From Pseudophaeomoniella oleicola (Eukaryota; Ascomycota; Eurotiomycetes; Phaeomoniellales; Phaeomoniellaceae): a DNA stretch of 64,000 nucleotides. Positions 18,609 to 29,755 of the stretch are shown here, piece after piece. A program made the position numbers and the translations under genes. Position 1 is the first letter of the stretch. Every line of letters begins with the position of its first letter. Under the pieces are notes generated by a model. That model had not been told where the DNA came from. It ran no database searches and worked only from the letters and a program-made list of their open reading frames with translations. The DNA lies in NCBI GenBank assembly GCA_003868215.1, contig QWDQ01000004.1:558001-622000 (forward strand). Direction: 5' to 3'.

Positions 18609-19577
18609 CTACTGTAAATGTAGACTTTCTTCTATGCCTGCTAGACCAGTTATGCCTTCTTTGATGATTTTCTTTACTGCATCTGAGGGTGGCTCATATG
18701 GACGTCGAGGTTGTAGTTTCTGTTCTGCATCGGTGATCCCGGCAAAAGCCGCCGAAGTTGTTGCTGCAGCATACTTGGTTACTGCGATCCCTGCTTTGAT
18801 GTGACTTTCAGCAAGAGCTGCTTCTTGATGTAAGGCCATAGCCTCCTCCAATTTTCCTGCCTTGTAGAATTTGTATATCTGAGTGATGAGCTTGGGAAAT
18901 ACATTTGCAAAGGCGGCTATACAACCGGCAGACCCTGCGGCTAATCCTCCAATGAGAAAGTCAGACTGGCCCCCAAAGGTTGAAAATCGCTCCGCAGGCA
19001 ATGTTGCAGCTAATCTTGTGATTTTGCCCACAGATGCGCAGGTCAGCTTCACACCGACGATATTAGCGTGTTTCTGTGCCAATTTGGCAATAAGATCGGA
19101 GTCCATGTCAACACCGTTACAGACTCCTGGAAAATTGTAGATGACGATAGGCAAGGGTGACTTCTCGGCGACTTCGTCGTAGAAATTCTCAATGACCTTA
19201 GGACTGGTCGCCTTGCCGAAATAAGACGCCGGAAGTACCAAGGCATAATTTGCACCTGCTCTGTGGGCGTCATTGATCAGTTCCAGCGTCGTCTTCGTCG
19301 AATAAGCGCCACAACCGGCCATAATAGGATACGATTCGCCAACTGCCTCACGTGCAAGAGCAATCAAAGCGGATCGTTCCTCGCGTGTGAGCAAGAAGGC
19401 CTCTGCATTTGTACCAAGTATGACCAGCCCGGTCAGCCCGGTCTTCGACAAGTACGAATAGTATTGGAACTGAGACTCCAAATCCAGCTCATCGGTGGAT
19501 GGGTTAAAGAAAGTAACCGCGGGGCACCAGACACCAGCGGCTGGCGGTACAGGCTTCGTCTCTGACTTTGAACCCAT
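18609..19577 (-). CDS. DapA/NAL-family aldolase (LGA1/GaaC-like)
   Basis: Single exon, 322 residues, the usual length for this TIM-barrel family. Class I Schiff-base residues are visible: GTNAEAF (the GTTGE equivalent, about residues 55-61), Tyr147 in VIYNFPG and the lysine, Lys177, in GVKLTC. Fungal members of this subgroup include the L-threo-3-deoxy-hexulosonate aldolase of D-galacturonate breakdown (GaaC/LGA1) and 4-hydroxy-2-oxoglutarate aldolase-like enzymes. Ala-Glu instead of Thr-Gly-Glu in the first motif argues against a true dihydrodipicolinate synthase, which fungi do not need. The other galacturonate genes are not in the window, so the exact substrate is open. Confidence 0.85.
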   Translation of the reverse strand: MGSKSETKPVPPAAGVWCPAVTFFNPSTDELDLESQFQYYSYLSKTGLTGLVILGTNAEAFLLTREERSALIALAREAVGESYPIMAGCGAYSTKTTLELINDAHRAGANYALVLPASYFGKATSPKVIENFYDEVAEKSPLPIVIYNFPGVCNGVDMDSDLIAKLAQKHANIVGVKLTCASVGKITRLAATLPAERFSTFGGQSDFLIGGLAAGSAGCIAAFANVFPKLITQIYKFYKAGKLEEAMALHQEAALAESHIKAGIAVTKYAAATTSAAFAGITDAEQKLQPRRPYEPPSDAVKKIIKEGITGLAGIEESLHLQ

Positions 19578-19964
19578 TGCAATGAAACAATAACTTTACG
19601 CAGCTGATATCAGGTATAAATCTGGCTGGTGAATAACTCTCTAGAGCTCACGTCCTGTCTTAAACTGATGCAAGAATTTCCTGACCTACGAAGAAGAGCA
19701 TTTGGGCGCAAGGTGGTTGTATCAGGACTGTAGATGACCGGTTGTATCAGTGGTCTTAGGAGCGGGCTACTCCGCAGCGTCAGACTCCGGCCCTCTCTCC
19801 GAGGCTCAATCCGTATATCTCTTCAGGTATTGCTCGGTGATGGTTTAGAATTATTCGTATTTGTTTCTTGGAGTTAGCGGAGTTTCAAGGAAGGGTACAT
19901 TCCATCCTCGTACAGAACGAATGCAGTACTCCACTCCCAATTACTCTGGCTGTGATTATAAGGG
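19578..19964. other. Intergenic region
   Basis: Promoter side of the aldolase gene and 3' flank of the GH18 gene. No feature beyond short unsupported frames is seen. Confidence 0.5.
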
Positions 19965-20930
19965 TCATTGACGGTTCATGGATATCGATGATAGGCTTGG
20001 TGCCATCAGATACATCAGGGCAGCATCCCTGGCCTTCTTGGTCAGAAATATGAGGCTAATGGAAGCAGCCCATTTCCATGATTCGTTCTCGTCTGGCAGA
20101 GAGTGCCAGTATTCCCATCCTGAGACACCACCTAACCCTGGATACTTCTCAAGCAGGACAGAGAGCACCCCAGACGTCCGTTGGAGAGGAACAAAACCGC
20201 TAGCTGCATGCTTTGGATTCGTCAACATTCCTACCACTACCTTTTCTGGGGGCCAACCATTGCGCATGATCTCGTCGTAGGCTGCAGTATCGTGAATACC
20301 TCCCCAACCGCAATAAAACTGCGTATTATACCAGGAGATATTGTTTCCTTGCACAGCTTCGAGCCATTTGTAGTTGAAACCTGACAGGTGAGGGCGACCA
20401 TCCATGAGAGCGGTAGCTACTGGTGCAAGAGTAATGATGAAGTCAGGGCCAAAATCCGATCGTAGACGGCTAATCAGATATGCCACACCCCCAAGTGTCA
20501 TCTCCTCTTCAACGTCCAAATCAAGGCCGTTTAATCCATACTGGAGGACCATGTCTCGCAAAGGGGCGTAGTAGCTTTCGAAGAGAACGGGATTGCCTTC
20601 AGCTTGCTCACCTCGGTCTAGCCTGGCAAAACTACCTTTGGCCGCTCCGCCCAGCATACCAAGGACCTTGATGCCGTTGTCTTGCAAGACAACTGTTTCA
20701 TCCCATAATTGAGTGTATTTTTCATGGGACGGGGGATGATCATTCAAGGTCAGCCCGTCAGGATTTGAATTGACATGTATAGCCCCGATGATGATGTGTG
20801 TAGCACCACATGGCTTCTCAAGCAACGGTAGAAGAGAATGATATTCGCCGCTTGGATTGTGATGAGTTTGCACGTAGAGTATAACCCGAGGGTTTGTCAG
20901 AGATGAGGGTTGGAGCGGTATAGGTGGCAT
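19965..20930 (-). CDS. GH18-family glycoside hydrolase (chitinase/endoglycosidase-like), intracellular
   Basis: Single exon, 321 residues, starting MPPIPLQPSSLTNPRVILYV with no signal peptide. The GH18 active-site motif is present as NGLDLDVEE with D137, D139 and the catalytic Glu141; the first Asp of the usual DGxDxDxE is Asn. LGGAAKGSF (about residues 93-101) matches the second GH18 motif SxGG, and YNTQFYCGWG plus GVSGWEYWHS are the later substrate-cleft strands. Short GH18 proteins without signal or binding modules include cytosolic ENGase-like and plant-type chitinase-like enzymes. Glycan target unknown; activity is likely because the DxDxE core is intact. Confidence 0.82.
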   Translation of the reverse strand: MPPIPLQPSSLTNPRVILYVQTHHNPSGEYHSLLPLLEKPCGATHIIIGAIHVNSNPDGLTLNDHPPSHEKYTQLWDETVVLQDNGIKVLGMLGGAAKGSFARLDRGEQAEGNPVLFESYYAPLRDMVLQYGLNGLDLDVEEEMTLGGVAYLISRLRSDFGPDFIITLAPVATALMDGRPHLSGFNYKWLEAVQGNNISWYNTQFYCGWGGIHDTAAYDEIMRNGWPPEKVVVGMLTNPKHAASGFVPLQRTSGVLSVLLEKYPGLGGVSGWEYWHSLPDENESWKWAASISLIFLTKKARDAALMYLMAPSLSSISMNRQ

Positions 20931-21379
20931 CCTCCTTGTCAGTCCTGGACAATGGGGATATCCTCCTTGAAAGCGTCAACACGACCAATATGGAAATGAA
21001 CAACCTAACAGGGAGTCATGGAGCTTTCTATACCGTATCGCTTCCTGGCTTTACAATAAATTGATGTTTTTCATTGTGTATATTGAGCATGTAAGGGCAC
21101 TGGTAGAATACAAATATTATCCACAACATACTGAATCGAATGGACTGAATGGCATGAGCAGAACGGCGGATCGTTCCGCAGAGGGTCTAGTGCAAACAAT
21201 ACCTAATAGGTCTGATACCTGTACGAGTGTCTATATGTCCATATACTTCACCCTCACCCTCGGTGTGTTTATTGGTGCAACGCTGCCTGTGACACGGTAC
21301 CTATAGATGATTGCGACCTTTCGTGAGCCGTTGAAATTATCACCATGGACTCCGCAACCATTCGTGGCTGCGACGCATA
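20931..21379. other. Divergent promoter region of the GH18 and chromodomain genes
   Basis: A 449-base gap between two divergent genes. No coding or repeat feature is supported. Confidence 0.5.
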
Positions 21380-24300
21380 ATGGCGAAAAGAAAGCGCGAC
21401 GACAACGGTATCGATACACCATCAAGCAAACGAAAGCGTGCGAAGCAGAAAGGCGCACTTGAAGATCTGCCAGGAGATTACTGGCCAATTGTCGACGTTC
21501 GAGGAGAGAAACGTGTTGGGAACGAAATACATTACTTGGTCGAGTGGGCGCCACATCCTCACAGTGGACTGCAGTATCCATTGGAGTGGGTGAGTGCGTC
21601 AATCTTCATTGCGGTAGGCCCAACACTGATAGTGCTCTCAACCACAGAAACCCTCGGACGACGTTAATGAAGAAGCTGTTCACGCGTGGAAAAACTACAA
21701 AAAGCAACAACGCAAGCGGGGCCTCGCCGCTAACGAGCAATACTTTGTTCGTTCAAGCTATTGTGAGACAGCACCTGGGCAAGCTCCTCGTACTACGGTA
21801 AGGAGGGTCATATTGTCATCCCCGACCACAGACAGCGATTCTACGACGCAGGAATCCGCATACAACTCCTCATTTGTCGAATTAGACGGTACACAACTGC
21901 TATCTCAGACAGGCTCGTTCTCGCCAGAAGTTCCTGAAACCCAAAGTGAACACGACCCTTCTACAAATTCCGTCCACGTCGTTATTACACCATTAAGACC
22001 ATCTCAGAGAAACTCTTTCGTCTCTCTACCTGATTATTTGCCTTCCTCTGGTAGTGAGAGCATCGAGTCTGGAGCAGAGGAGTCCTTCAACATAAGTCTT
22101 ACGCCGGAAGCAAGCTTGTGCTCTCCTTCATTGTCCCATTCAATCCGAGTGAACCATTCCTCTCTTCCTCTTGATAGGGAAGAGAATACAATACCAGACT
22201 CGCAATCCCAAGACAGAGTTTCTAGTATCGATTCTAGACCTTTCAATCGGTCGTCCGAGCCACAATTTGCTGCCGGAGGGCTTCCACCACCTAGGTCTAT
22301 CTCCACTTCAGTCGAAGGTGATCCTGTCGCAGAGATCCAGCATTATATAACAGCAGCACATTTAAGTAGCCCGCTGACAAGTTCGTCCGAGTCCGAGCTC
22401 TTTGAAGGCCGGAGATCTTCACGTGCCGAGAGCGTATCTACTGACGTTGCAAGCGACTCTGAAATCCTGAGTCATTCCCAATCTGGAACATTAAGCAACT
22501 CGGCACCTAGTGCACAACTGGAGCCTCTCCCGTCTTTTGGGACCGAACCTTCTCTTTCTGAAGGCTTTCAGACACAGATACCTACCTTCCTGACTGGTAG
22601 CGGAAACACTCCCTCTGTACAAGCGCATACTTCTCTATTCTCCCTAGAACCGGGTATTGTGGATCACACGGGTTCTGCGGCGGCCTTGCGAAGCGAACCT
22701 AGAATAGAGATATTACGACACGAGAGGCGCCAAAGACAATCCAACTCAGAGAAATCGCAGTCTAATCAATCTCCAATAAACTCACCTCTAACATCGTTCA
22801 TACACTGCAGACAAACATCCAGCATGGCTCGAAATTCCCGAGAGTCGACGCCTCAGAATTCGAGAGCTAGCCCCGCTGTTTCCCAAGTTGTTGGAACCAC
22901 TTTACAAGAGAGACTCAGAAATATGAGAGCCCCAGCCAAAGCTGTAGCAGAAGCACGAAAGAAGGACAGTTCTGCACATTTGAGTCCATCACAAGCTGCA
23001 GAGGCGGAAGGAGGAGGCGAAGACCAGAAGCATACTTCCACGGTCAGCGATTTTACTGATTCCAATAATGTCTTGCAAAGTACGGAACATTCGACAGACA
23101 CGGAGATAGACTCCGCAGAAAACGAAACCAATTCAGTGTCTGCTACTCAAACAGCGGCGCAAGCCTCAACTGAAGAGAACCGATTCCGTGCAAGAACTCC
23201 ATTGCACAAGCATTCTCACACGGCTTCAACAGAGAAGAAGCCTGTCATGTTCCCTATTCTGACGCCTCTGGAGTACGTGGTACCACTTCCGGTCGAAGGT
23301 AAAATGAGAGACCTCTACCTGGAGGCTATCAAACTCAAAGAAAAAGATGTCTCTCAGTTCCTCAGTTCCGACAAGAAGCCGTCGCCAAATTTGATGGACA
23401 GAATGACATCGTTCATTGAACAGCTTAGTCTGACCACCGCCCACACCGACTACGTGATTCAACAGTCATTAACACAAAGTGATATACCAGCTTCTCAAGA
23501 AGCGACATGGGACGATTATGCCAGCACGAAATATGCGTTCCTAGGCCATGTGCTAGATGTTCTGCGACATATGAAGATCAATATACACATCGTCGCAGGA
23601 ACTGATCAAGTCAGGCGTGGTTTGGTGACTTACTGCGCTGGTAAAAAGATTGGATGCGTCGCTCATGAAGCAGAACTGCTGTCGCACTCCACTAGCTACG
23701 AACCTGATGACCCTCTAAGAGTGTTCGTGTCTTCGTCTCTTGGAGACATCGCTGTCCCTCTTGACCTCATCATTGTATTCGAGTATTTAGATGTCCACAA
23801 CGGTGTTCAGGAACGGCCTCATACCCAGGACGGGAAGACCATACCGCTTATTCACCTCGCAGTGAAAAACTCTCCTGAACATGCTGCGTTGTGTTTATCC
23901 AAGGACATCCCACCGTCGGAAGTCTTGAAAGCACTTGTCAAGGAAGTCGTGGCGTCAAGGCGATTGCTCGGCAAGGTCGATTATGGTGACGAAGCTGATT
24001 TCTCCCACTTCTCAGACTACAACCAACGCATCCAAGCAATGAAAAGGGACTACAATGCCAAGATCATGATGCATGCGAAAGCGGTGGCGCAATGCCTCTC
24101 TGATGAGGACTTTGATGCTGGGTGGCCTTTCCCTCCTGTTCCATTTGATCTAGTTCCGAATTTTCAGCCGCCTCCACTGCCGCCGTCTGCTCGAAATGCA
24201 AGTCCAGTACCTTCACGCACGGGAACGCCTTCAGGTCAGAAGAGAGGACTTGACGTTCTTGACGGCTCAGGCGCCAAGAGGCAGCGATTGACCCCTCTCC

Positions 24301-25187
24301 ACGATGTCACGCACATTTCCGATTCTTTGAATGATCCTCAATCTCAGGTTGATGCAATTCGAGAAGAACTGAGGAAGACACAGCTACTACTGAATCAGGA
24401 GCGAGAAAAGAGTGCAATTGAAATCGCAACGCTTAAGACTTCCTTAACAAGCGCTGAAGTACATCTGCAAGAAACCACAACCGAACTTGGAAAGTTGCAG
24501 TATAGATATGAGACTCGCACTCGAGAAGTCCACACTATGCGGCGGCAAATTAAAAACCTCGAGTCAGAAAAGGCTTCGGAAGCTGTAAGGAGGGCTAAAT
24601 TGATTGCGGACAATGATGCTTTGAAAGAAGGCAAACGTACTCTACAAGCAGAACTTACAGCGGCTCGTACAGCACTTAAGGAGGGTGGTGGCACGACTGG
24701 CGAACTCGAGGTTGCAAGGGAGCAAGTCCGGCAGCTCGAAAAGGAAAAGTCTACACTCGAAAGACAATATGGTAATATCAAAAAGGACTTCGAGTTCACC
24801 AGACAGCAATATCAGAATGCATCTACCGCGGCGGCTGAATCAGTATCTCAGGTTCGAGAATTTGAACGCGAAATTGCAGACCTCAAGGTTGCTGCCAGTG
24901 ACGAGAAACGACGGCTCAAGGAAACCAACTTTGCGAACGATCGAGAGCGGTACCTGAACCATATCGCCCAGGAGGAAGCTAACGCTGTAAGCTTGAATTC
25001 ACAGCTACAGCGTAAGGAGGAAGAGTTGAGGACAGTTAGACGCGGCAGAGGTGTCCAGACCAGAGCCAGTAGTGCCCAGCCTGGTAGTCCACGCCTGGGT
25101 GCAATGGGGCCTGGAAGCAGGGGCAGCAGTCCAGTGGCAGGGTATTTGAGTGTCGGTAGAATGAGTGCATTGAGGCATGAACGATGA
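21380..25187 (+). CDS. Chromodomain plus HDA2/3-domain protein, class II HDAC complex subunit
   Basis: Two exons, 21380-21589 and 21648-25187, joined by a 58-base intron (GTGAGT...CAG) that falls inside the chromodomain (PLEW|KPSDDV); product 1249 residues. Residues about 30-95 are a chromodomain (YLVEWAPH...LEWKPSDDVNEEAVHAWKNY). A long Ser/Thr-rich linker follows. Residues about 600-910 resemble the HDA1 complex subunit 2/3 DNA-binding-type helicase-like fold (LTPLEYVVPLPVEGKMRD, LGHVLDVLRHMKINIHIVAG, VPLDLIIVFEYLDVHN). The C-terminal third (about 965-1210) is a strong coiled coil. The architecture suggests a reader that brings class II histone deacetylase to methylated H3, comparable to chromodomain partners of HDA-1 in Neurospora heterochromatin; this role is inferred. 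Confidence 0.87.
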
Positions 25188-25780
25188 AGTAAATGGAAAG
25201 CATAGGCAACAAGACAAATGTAGTGAGTGAGGGAACTGACCCCAAGTCTCGGTATGAGCTTCTTCTCTTGTCTTCTATTACATCTCGGTATCAAGATTGT
25301 CTCTTCATCTCTCTCTCTCTCGTGTGAAGAAGTGCTGTTCGTACCGTCGTCCTCCCCCCTCCCCACGCAAAAAATTAGGAGGCTAGGTCCTTCTCCTCGT
25401 CCTCCTCGGCGTCGCTCTTGTTGCAAAATACCCTTTGTCCTGGCCCCGTCTGAATCAACATCAACAATTTCCGTCACCACCACTACCACCACCACTACCA
25501 TCACCAGTATCAGCACCACCACCAGAACCAGTACTATCACCAGTAACCAAGCTCCTTTCTTCTTCTTTCCTCTGCTTCGTCATCACCTTTTCAGACTGAC
25601 TGAGAGAATCTCTTCTTGCTTTTCTTGAAACGAAAGCTGTAACGCACGTGCGGGCTTCAAATCTTGTTCTTGTTGTTGTCGCCTGACAGGCAGTCTCCTT
25701 TCTTTCTTCGAAAAAGAAGTAGAGTAGGTTGATACTGCCCTCTTGCCTCCTGCCTCTCGCCTCTCTTCTGACTTTCGAAT
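25188..25780. other. Intergenic region with ACC/ATC trinucleotide run
   Basis: 3' flank of the chromodomain gene. It contains CT-rich stretches and an ACC/ATC trinucleotide run (about 25478-25545). The open frames across it are products of this simple sequence. Confidence 0.55.
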
Positions 25781-27010
25781 CGGGCTTTAAAAAACGCTTT
25801 CTGACTCCTTTTCTTCGAACTTTTCAAACGAAACGAATCTCTGAATATCGCTCGCTTGTCGAACAGTCGAAAACAAGTCGCCTTTGAATGACAAGGCAAG
25901 AAAACAAGTCTGAGTCGTTTTCGGAATTCCGTATCAGCAAGACTTGGTCCTTTTTTTGAGTATCTTGACAGTTCTTCCGAATTCTCCTATTGTCCGGTAT
26001 CGTCCAGTCGACACAAGTCTCTTCGATAAGGACTCGCGAGATACTGCCATCTTCTCCGTCAACGGGCACATATCATACAATTCTTGTTTCTGAAGTTTCA
26101 ACAAGTCTTCGAATCTCTTGTCGTTACAGTCGTTACAGTCGAAAACAGTCTCAGTCCTTTCTACTTCGTATCGTCAAGCCTCCTTTCCGAGTATTCCAAC
26201 ATTTCTTCGAATCTCTTCTGTTGTCCAGTATTATTCAGTCGACGACACAAGTCTTTTCGATAAAGACTCGATACTGCTTTCGTCTCCGTCAACGGGCACC
26301 TATCATACAGTTTCTTGCTCTGAAGTTTCAACAAGTCTTCGAATCTCTTGTCATACAGTCTGAACAGGTCGCTCTGAACAGCAACCAAAAAGCAGTCTCA
26401 GTCCTTTCGAATTCGTATCAATCAAGTCTCCTCGTCGAGTATCTTAACAATTCTTCGAATCTCTTGTCATACGGTCGAAAACAAGTCTGAATCGTTTCGA
26501 ATTCGTATCAGCAAGACCTCCTTTTCGAGTATTCCAACAATTCTTCGAATTCTCTGTTGCCGTCCAGTCTAGACAGCTTTCCTCGAAGAGTTAACCAGAG
26601 ACAGTCTTGGTTCTTTCTGATTCGAACATCATACCTCTCTACTTCTCGAGTTTCCACAAGTCTCTGAAGTTCCTTGTCATACAGTCGAAAATAGTCTGAA
26701 TCGTTTCGAACTCGTATCATCAACTCTCCGTGCCGAATACCTTAACAGTTCTTCGAATCTCTTTTGTGTCGTCCAGTCTCGACAAGTCTCCTCGAAGGAC
26801 AACCAGAAACAGTTCTGATCTTTTCTTGATTCGAACATATCATTCTCCTTTTCGAGCTTCAACGAATCTTTGAAATTTCCTATCGCGTCTAGTCCAGACA
26901 AATCTCTTCGAAGAGCAACCAGAGACAGTCTGATCTCTCCTGATTCGAACATCATATCATTCTCCTTTTCGAGTTTCAACAAATCTCCGAATTCTCTTGT
27001 CGTCCAGACC
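25780..27010. repeat. TTCGAA-rich degenerate tandem repeat array
   Basis: About 1.2 kb made of ten or so diverged units of roughly 90-135 bases. Two anchor types recur: GAGTATTCCAACAATTCTTC (near 25957, 26192, 26436, 26528, 26737) and GTTTCAACAAGTCTTCGAAT (near 26091, 26322, 26649, 26851, 26968). A higher-order copy of about 230 bases is visible: the block with CGTCAACGGGCAC recurs at about 26056 and 26286. The palindrome TTCGAA occurs about 15 times where 0.3 is expected. Unit lengths are not multiples of three and open frames run on both strands without a shared frame, so it is not evidently coding. It ends about 100 bases before the next gene's ATG. Confidence 0.8.
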
Positions 27011-27113
27011 AGACAGCTCTGTTCCAAGAACAACGAATCGACCATCTCATAATTCATCAATCTCAGCATTCTAGCTTGAAGCCAGTCCGAAATATTTCTC
27101 CAGAAGATTAACA

Positions 27114-28001
27114 ATGGCATCAAGCATGGCTCTCTGTGCTCTTCCCAAGGGGTAAGTAGAGCGTTCGACTCTCCAAGGTGCTGACCAAAAGGCTAACGAA
27201 AGTAGTAGTGACGTTGAAGTGAATGGTGGCAATAAGCCAACACCCACGCTCCTGGGGTTACCACTTGAGATTCGACGAGCAATTTGGTCTTTTGTGGTCG
27301 GTGAAGAAGAGCCGTTCATCTTTTGCCGGTGTCTTAGGGTCCCAACTGAGCCTGAACGAGACGGCAGATGCGAGCTGTACCGTGGTACTCGCGGGTTTGA
27401 CTCGAGGTTCTGCGGGCATAACCACCCAAGAAGCCTCCAAACTCTTGACAGCGGCATCCTCGGCGTCAATCGGCAGATAAATGAGGAGGTCAAGGCCATC
27501 TTGCCGAATGGCGAGTTGCCCTACTTGAGGGGCCTGTCATATGTATTTTGCTCGGCCGACTGTATGGCCGACAATATATATACGATCGTGCCCCCTCAAA
27601 ACTGGAACGGGAACCGATGCCCACCAGTCCGAAAGATCTCCATCATCGGCAATCGTCGTCCGCTCGCTCTCGGCCCGGATCCGACCAACCAGCGCCCGCT
27701 GGTGTTCACGCGGACGCTCAGCCAACTAACCGGCGCCTGCACGAACACGGCGGGCTTGTACTACGCCAATATGTACGAGCTGCAAGCCCGCTGGAGAAAC
27801 GTCGAGATCGAGATCGACACCAGTGGTGCCCTGGTGGTGTTCCGCATCCATCTCTCCGGGTTGCGCCCCGTTGAAGAACGGGTCGCGTACCAGGAGATGC
27901 ATGGACGGGAGAACCCGCCATGGCGCCACCGTTGGCCGCACTACCGTGTGAGTCCTGACGGTGTTGGGGATTGGGTGATGGCGAGGATGCCAGGATGGTG
28001 A
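27114..28001 (+). CDS. F-box-like / 2EXR-type protein of unknown function
   Basis: Two exons, 27114-27151 and 27203-28001, with a 51-base intron (GTAAGT donor, CTGAC/CTAAC branch sequences, AAG acceptor), product 278 residues. No in-frame ATG exists just before the conserved part without this 38-base first exon, which supports the splice. The N-terminal LLGLPLEIRRAIWSFVV (about residues 25-41) is an F-box-like helix pair as in the many fungal 2EXR/DUF7730-type proteins, followed by the usual NRQINEEVKAIL motif and a mixed alpha/beta body. F-box-like proteins often bind Skp1, but the C-terminal target region is unknown. The G/C-rich 3' half contrasts with the AT-richer array upstream. Confidence 0.7.
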
Positions 28002-28295
28002 GGGGGAGGAGGGGGAAGAAGAAGAAGAAGAGGGAAGAGGAAATTAGGAGGATGAGAAGACGACGAGACGAGGGGTAAACGAGGGGTAACGAGGGGAAGA
28101 CAAGGCAGAGACAGTGCCTGGGTCATCTTTACGGTGACAATGTATGATTATACGAAAGGATCGTGTGAAATCGAGCGAGCAAACGAGACCTTTTCAGCCG
28201 TGTTCGGTGTTTTCAGTTTTCTTTATTTCTCTGCGTCTTTTGCTTTTTTTTTCTTTGCAGCAACGAGTTCGCACAGGCGAACAAACAAAACAAGT

Positions 28296-29234
28296 TCAAG
28301 CATGTCCCTTCTTCTCTTCTTCCTCCTCCTTTTTTCTCTCCTGTATGATCTCGTCCCATCTCCCTGCTGTGTCGCCCGGTTCCCCAACAGTTCCGATTCC
28401 ATCAAGGTATCTGTACGTCAACTTCTTCAGATCCAAACCTTTGAACGTACGAGCCTGCATACAATGACACGGCACAACGTTAGCTTCTCCTCTATCCTTC
28501 TACCAGATCGCTGGTGTTGATGAAGAGCCAAGGGCACAATTGAGTGGTGAATGGGACCACCGAAAGCAACAGCAAGGGTAAGTTGAGATCATGAAAGAGG
28601 CCATTGACTTCAGGCAAACAGAAGAGAATAACGACACGGTCTGAACATACGCTGACACCATAGATCTCCCATCCCTCCCCGATCCCACTGATCCCTTTGC
28701 CCTTCCCCTTCTGCACATATCCCTCCTTATACACATCGTGAAAGTCGATCATCAAGCTCGTCCCACAGTGTCCACAGAAGAGATGATCTTTCACGGCACC
28801 TACAGATACTCTCCAATTGCGAATCAGCCATCTCCATATACCCAATCCATACAAAACCTCTCCCTCTCCTTCCCCCTCTTCTAGCTCGTGGCTGAAAAGA
28901 AAGCCTGCAACGCGTCTCTTATACATTCCCCATATACAAAGAACATACCTTCATGAAACTTATACCTCCGAATCCACTCCTCCGCCCCCTCCTCGAACCT
29001 CACATCCCGCACGTTCGGGTACACCAGCAAATACCCCGCGCGCGTGCAGATGCTGCAACTACATTCGAGCACCTTGTACGGTTCTATCTTCTCGTCGTCG
29101 TCGTCGTCGCCGCCATGTTTTGCCGCCGCTGGTACCTCGAGCGGCGGAGAAAGCGTGACGCTGAAGCGGACTTTGCCGCAGTGGCAGAGGGCGGGGTATG
29201 TTGCGGATGGTTTTGGTGGTGGTGGAGTGGTCAT
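28296..29234 (-). CDS. GFA/CENP-V-type zinc protein (glutathione-dependent formaldehyde-activating-like)
   Basis: Three exons, 29234-28949, 28799-28651 and 28454-28296, give 197 residues; both introns (149 and 196 bases) have GTATGT donors and TAG/CAG acceptors. Zinc ligands follow the family: Cys17 and Cys19 in CHCG, Cys58, Cys60 and Cys63 in CSCSIC, and Cys104, Cys107 in FCGHCGTS. An acidic DDDDDE insert (about residues 43-48) breaks the first strand pair. The C-terminal tail has the late RTFKGLDLKKL motif, then a Lys/Glu-rich run. Despite the name, most members have no proven role in formaldehyde metabolism. Introns here are longer than others in the window. Confidence 0.85.
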
Positions 29235-29755
29235 TGTTAAGCGGATTGCTTTGTTGGTCAGGCACTGACTGGTTGTTGTTTGGGAGGAATGGATGAAGTT
29301 GTAGAAGACGTATGATTGGAATACTGGATATACTAATTACTACTGTTGAAACCATGTACACTCTTTTGATATACATGTATCCTATATGGCTGCCTAGGTA
29401 GATAGATAGGTATTACTTCACCTTCCCAGATGAGTACAGTAGGTAAGCACTTATGTTGCTCGCTAAAAGTTGATTCTCGCTCGTGCAGTGACGTACAGGT
29501 GTGGATGGTTCTCTTCCCCGTGGACTGAATTAGTAATTTGTCGGGATGTGGGAAGTGGGAAGTGGGCATTTCGTAACTACATACCTACTCATTACATGGT
29601 CAGGTTCGGGGAGAGGATATGATTAATCGAATGTGGGATTCTGAACATGTAAGAGATAGGGATGTGTATTGTTAGGAGATCAAGAGAGGTTATATCGAAG
29701 TCATGGGTGGGATTGTTGGTTTATCATTATATATAAAATTCGAAATAGAACACTC
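29235..29755. other. Intergenic region
   Basis: Promoter side of the GFA gene and 3' flank of NOP2. It holds one CCTAGGTA motif (about 29394) and no supported gene. Confidence 0.5.

Noticed and set aside
16320-20930. PhoD-like, aldolase and GH18 genes considered as a metabolic cluster
   Set aside because: Same strand but separate promoters, no shared pathway, no transporter or regulator among them.
25990-26490. Long open frame of 166 codons inside the TTCGAA array
   Set aside because: Repeat unit lengths are not multiples of three and both strands are equally open, so a repeat protein is not supported.
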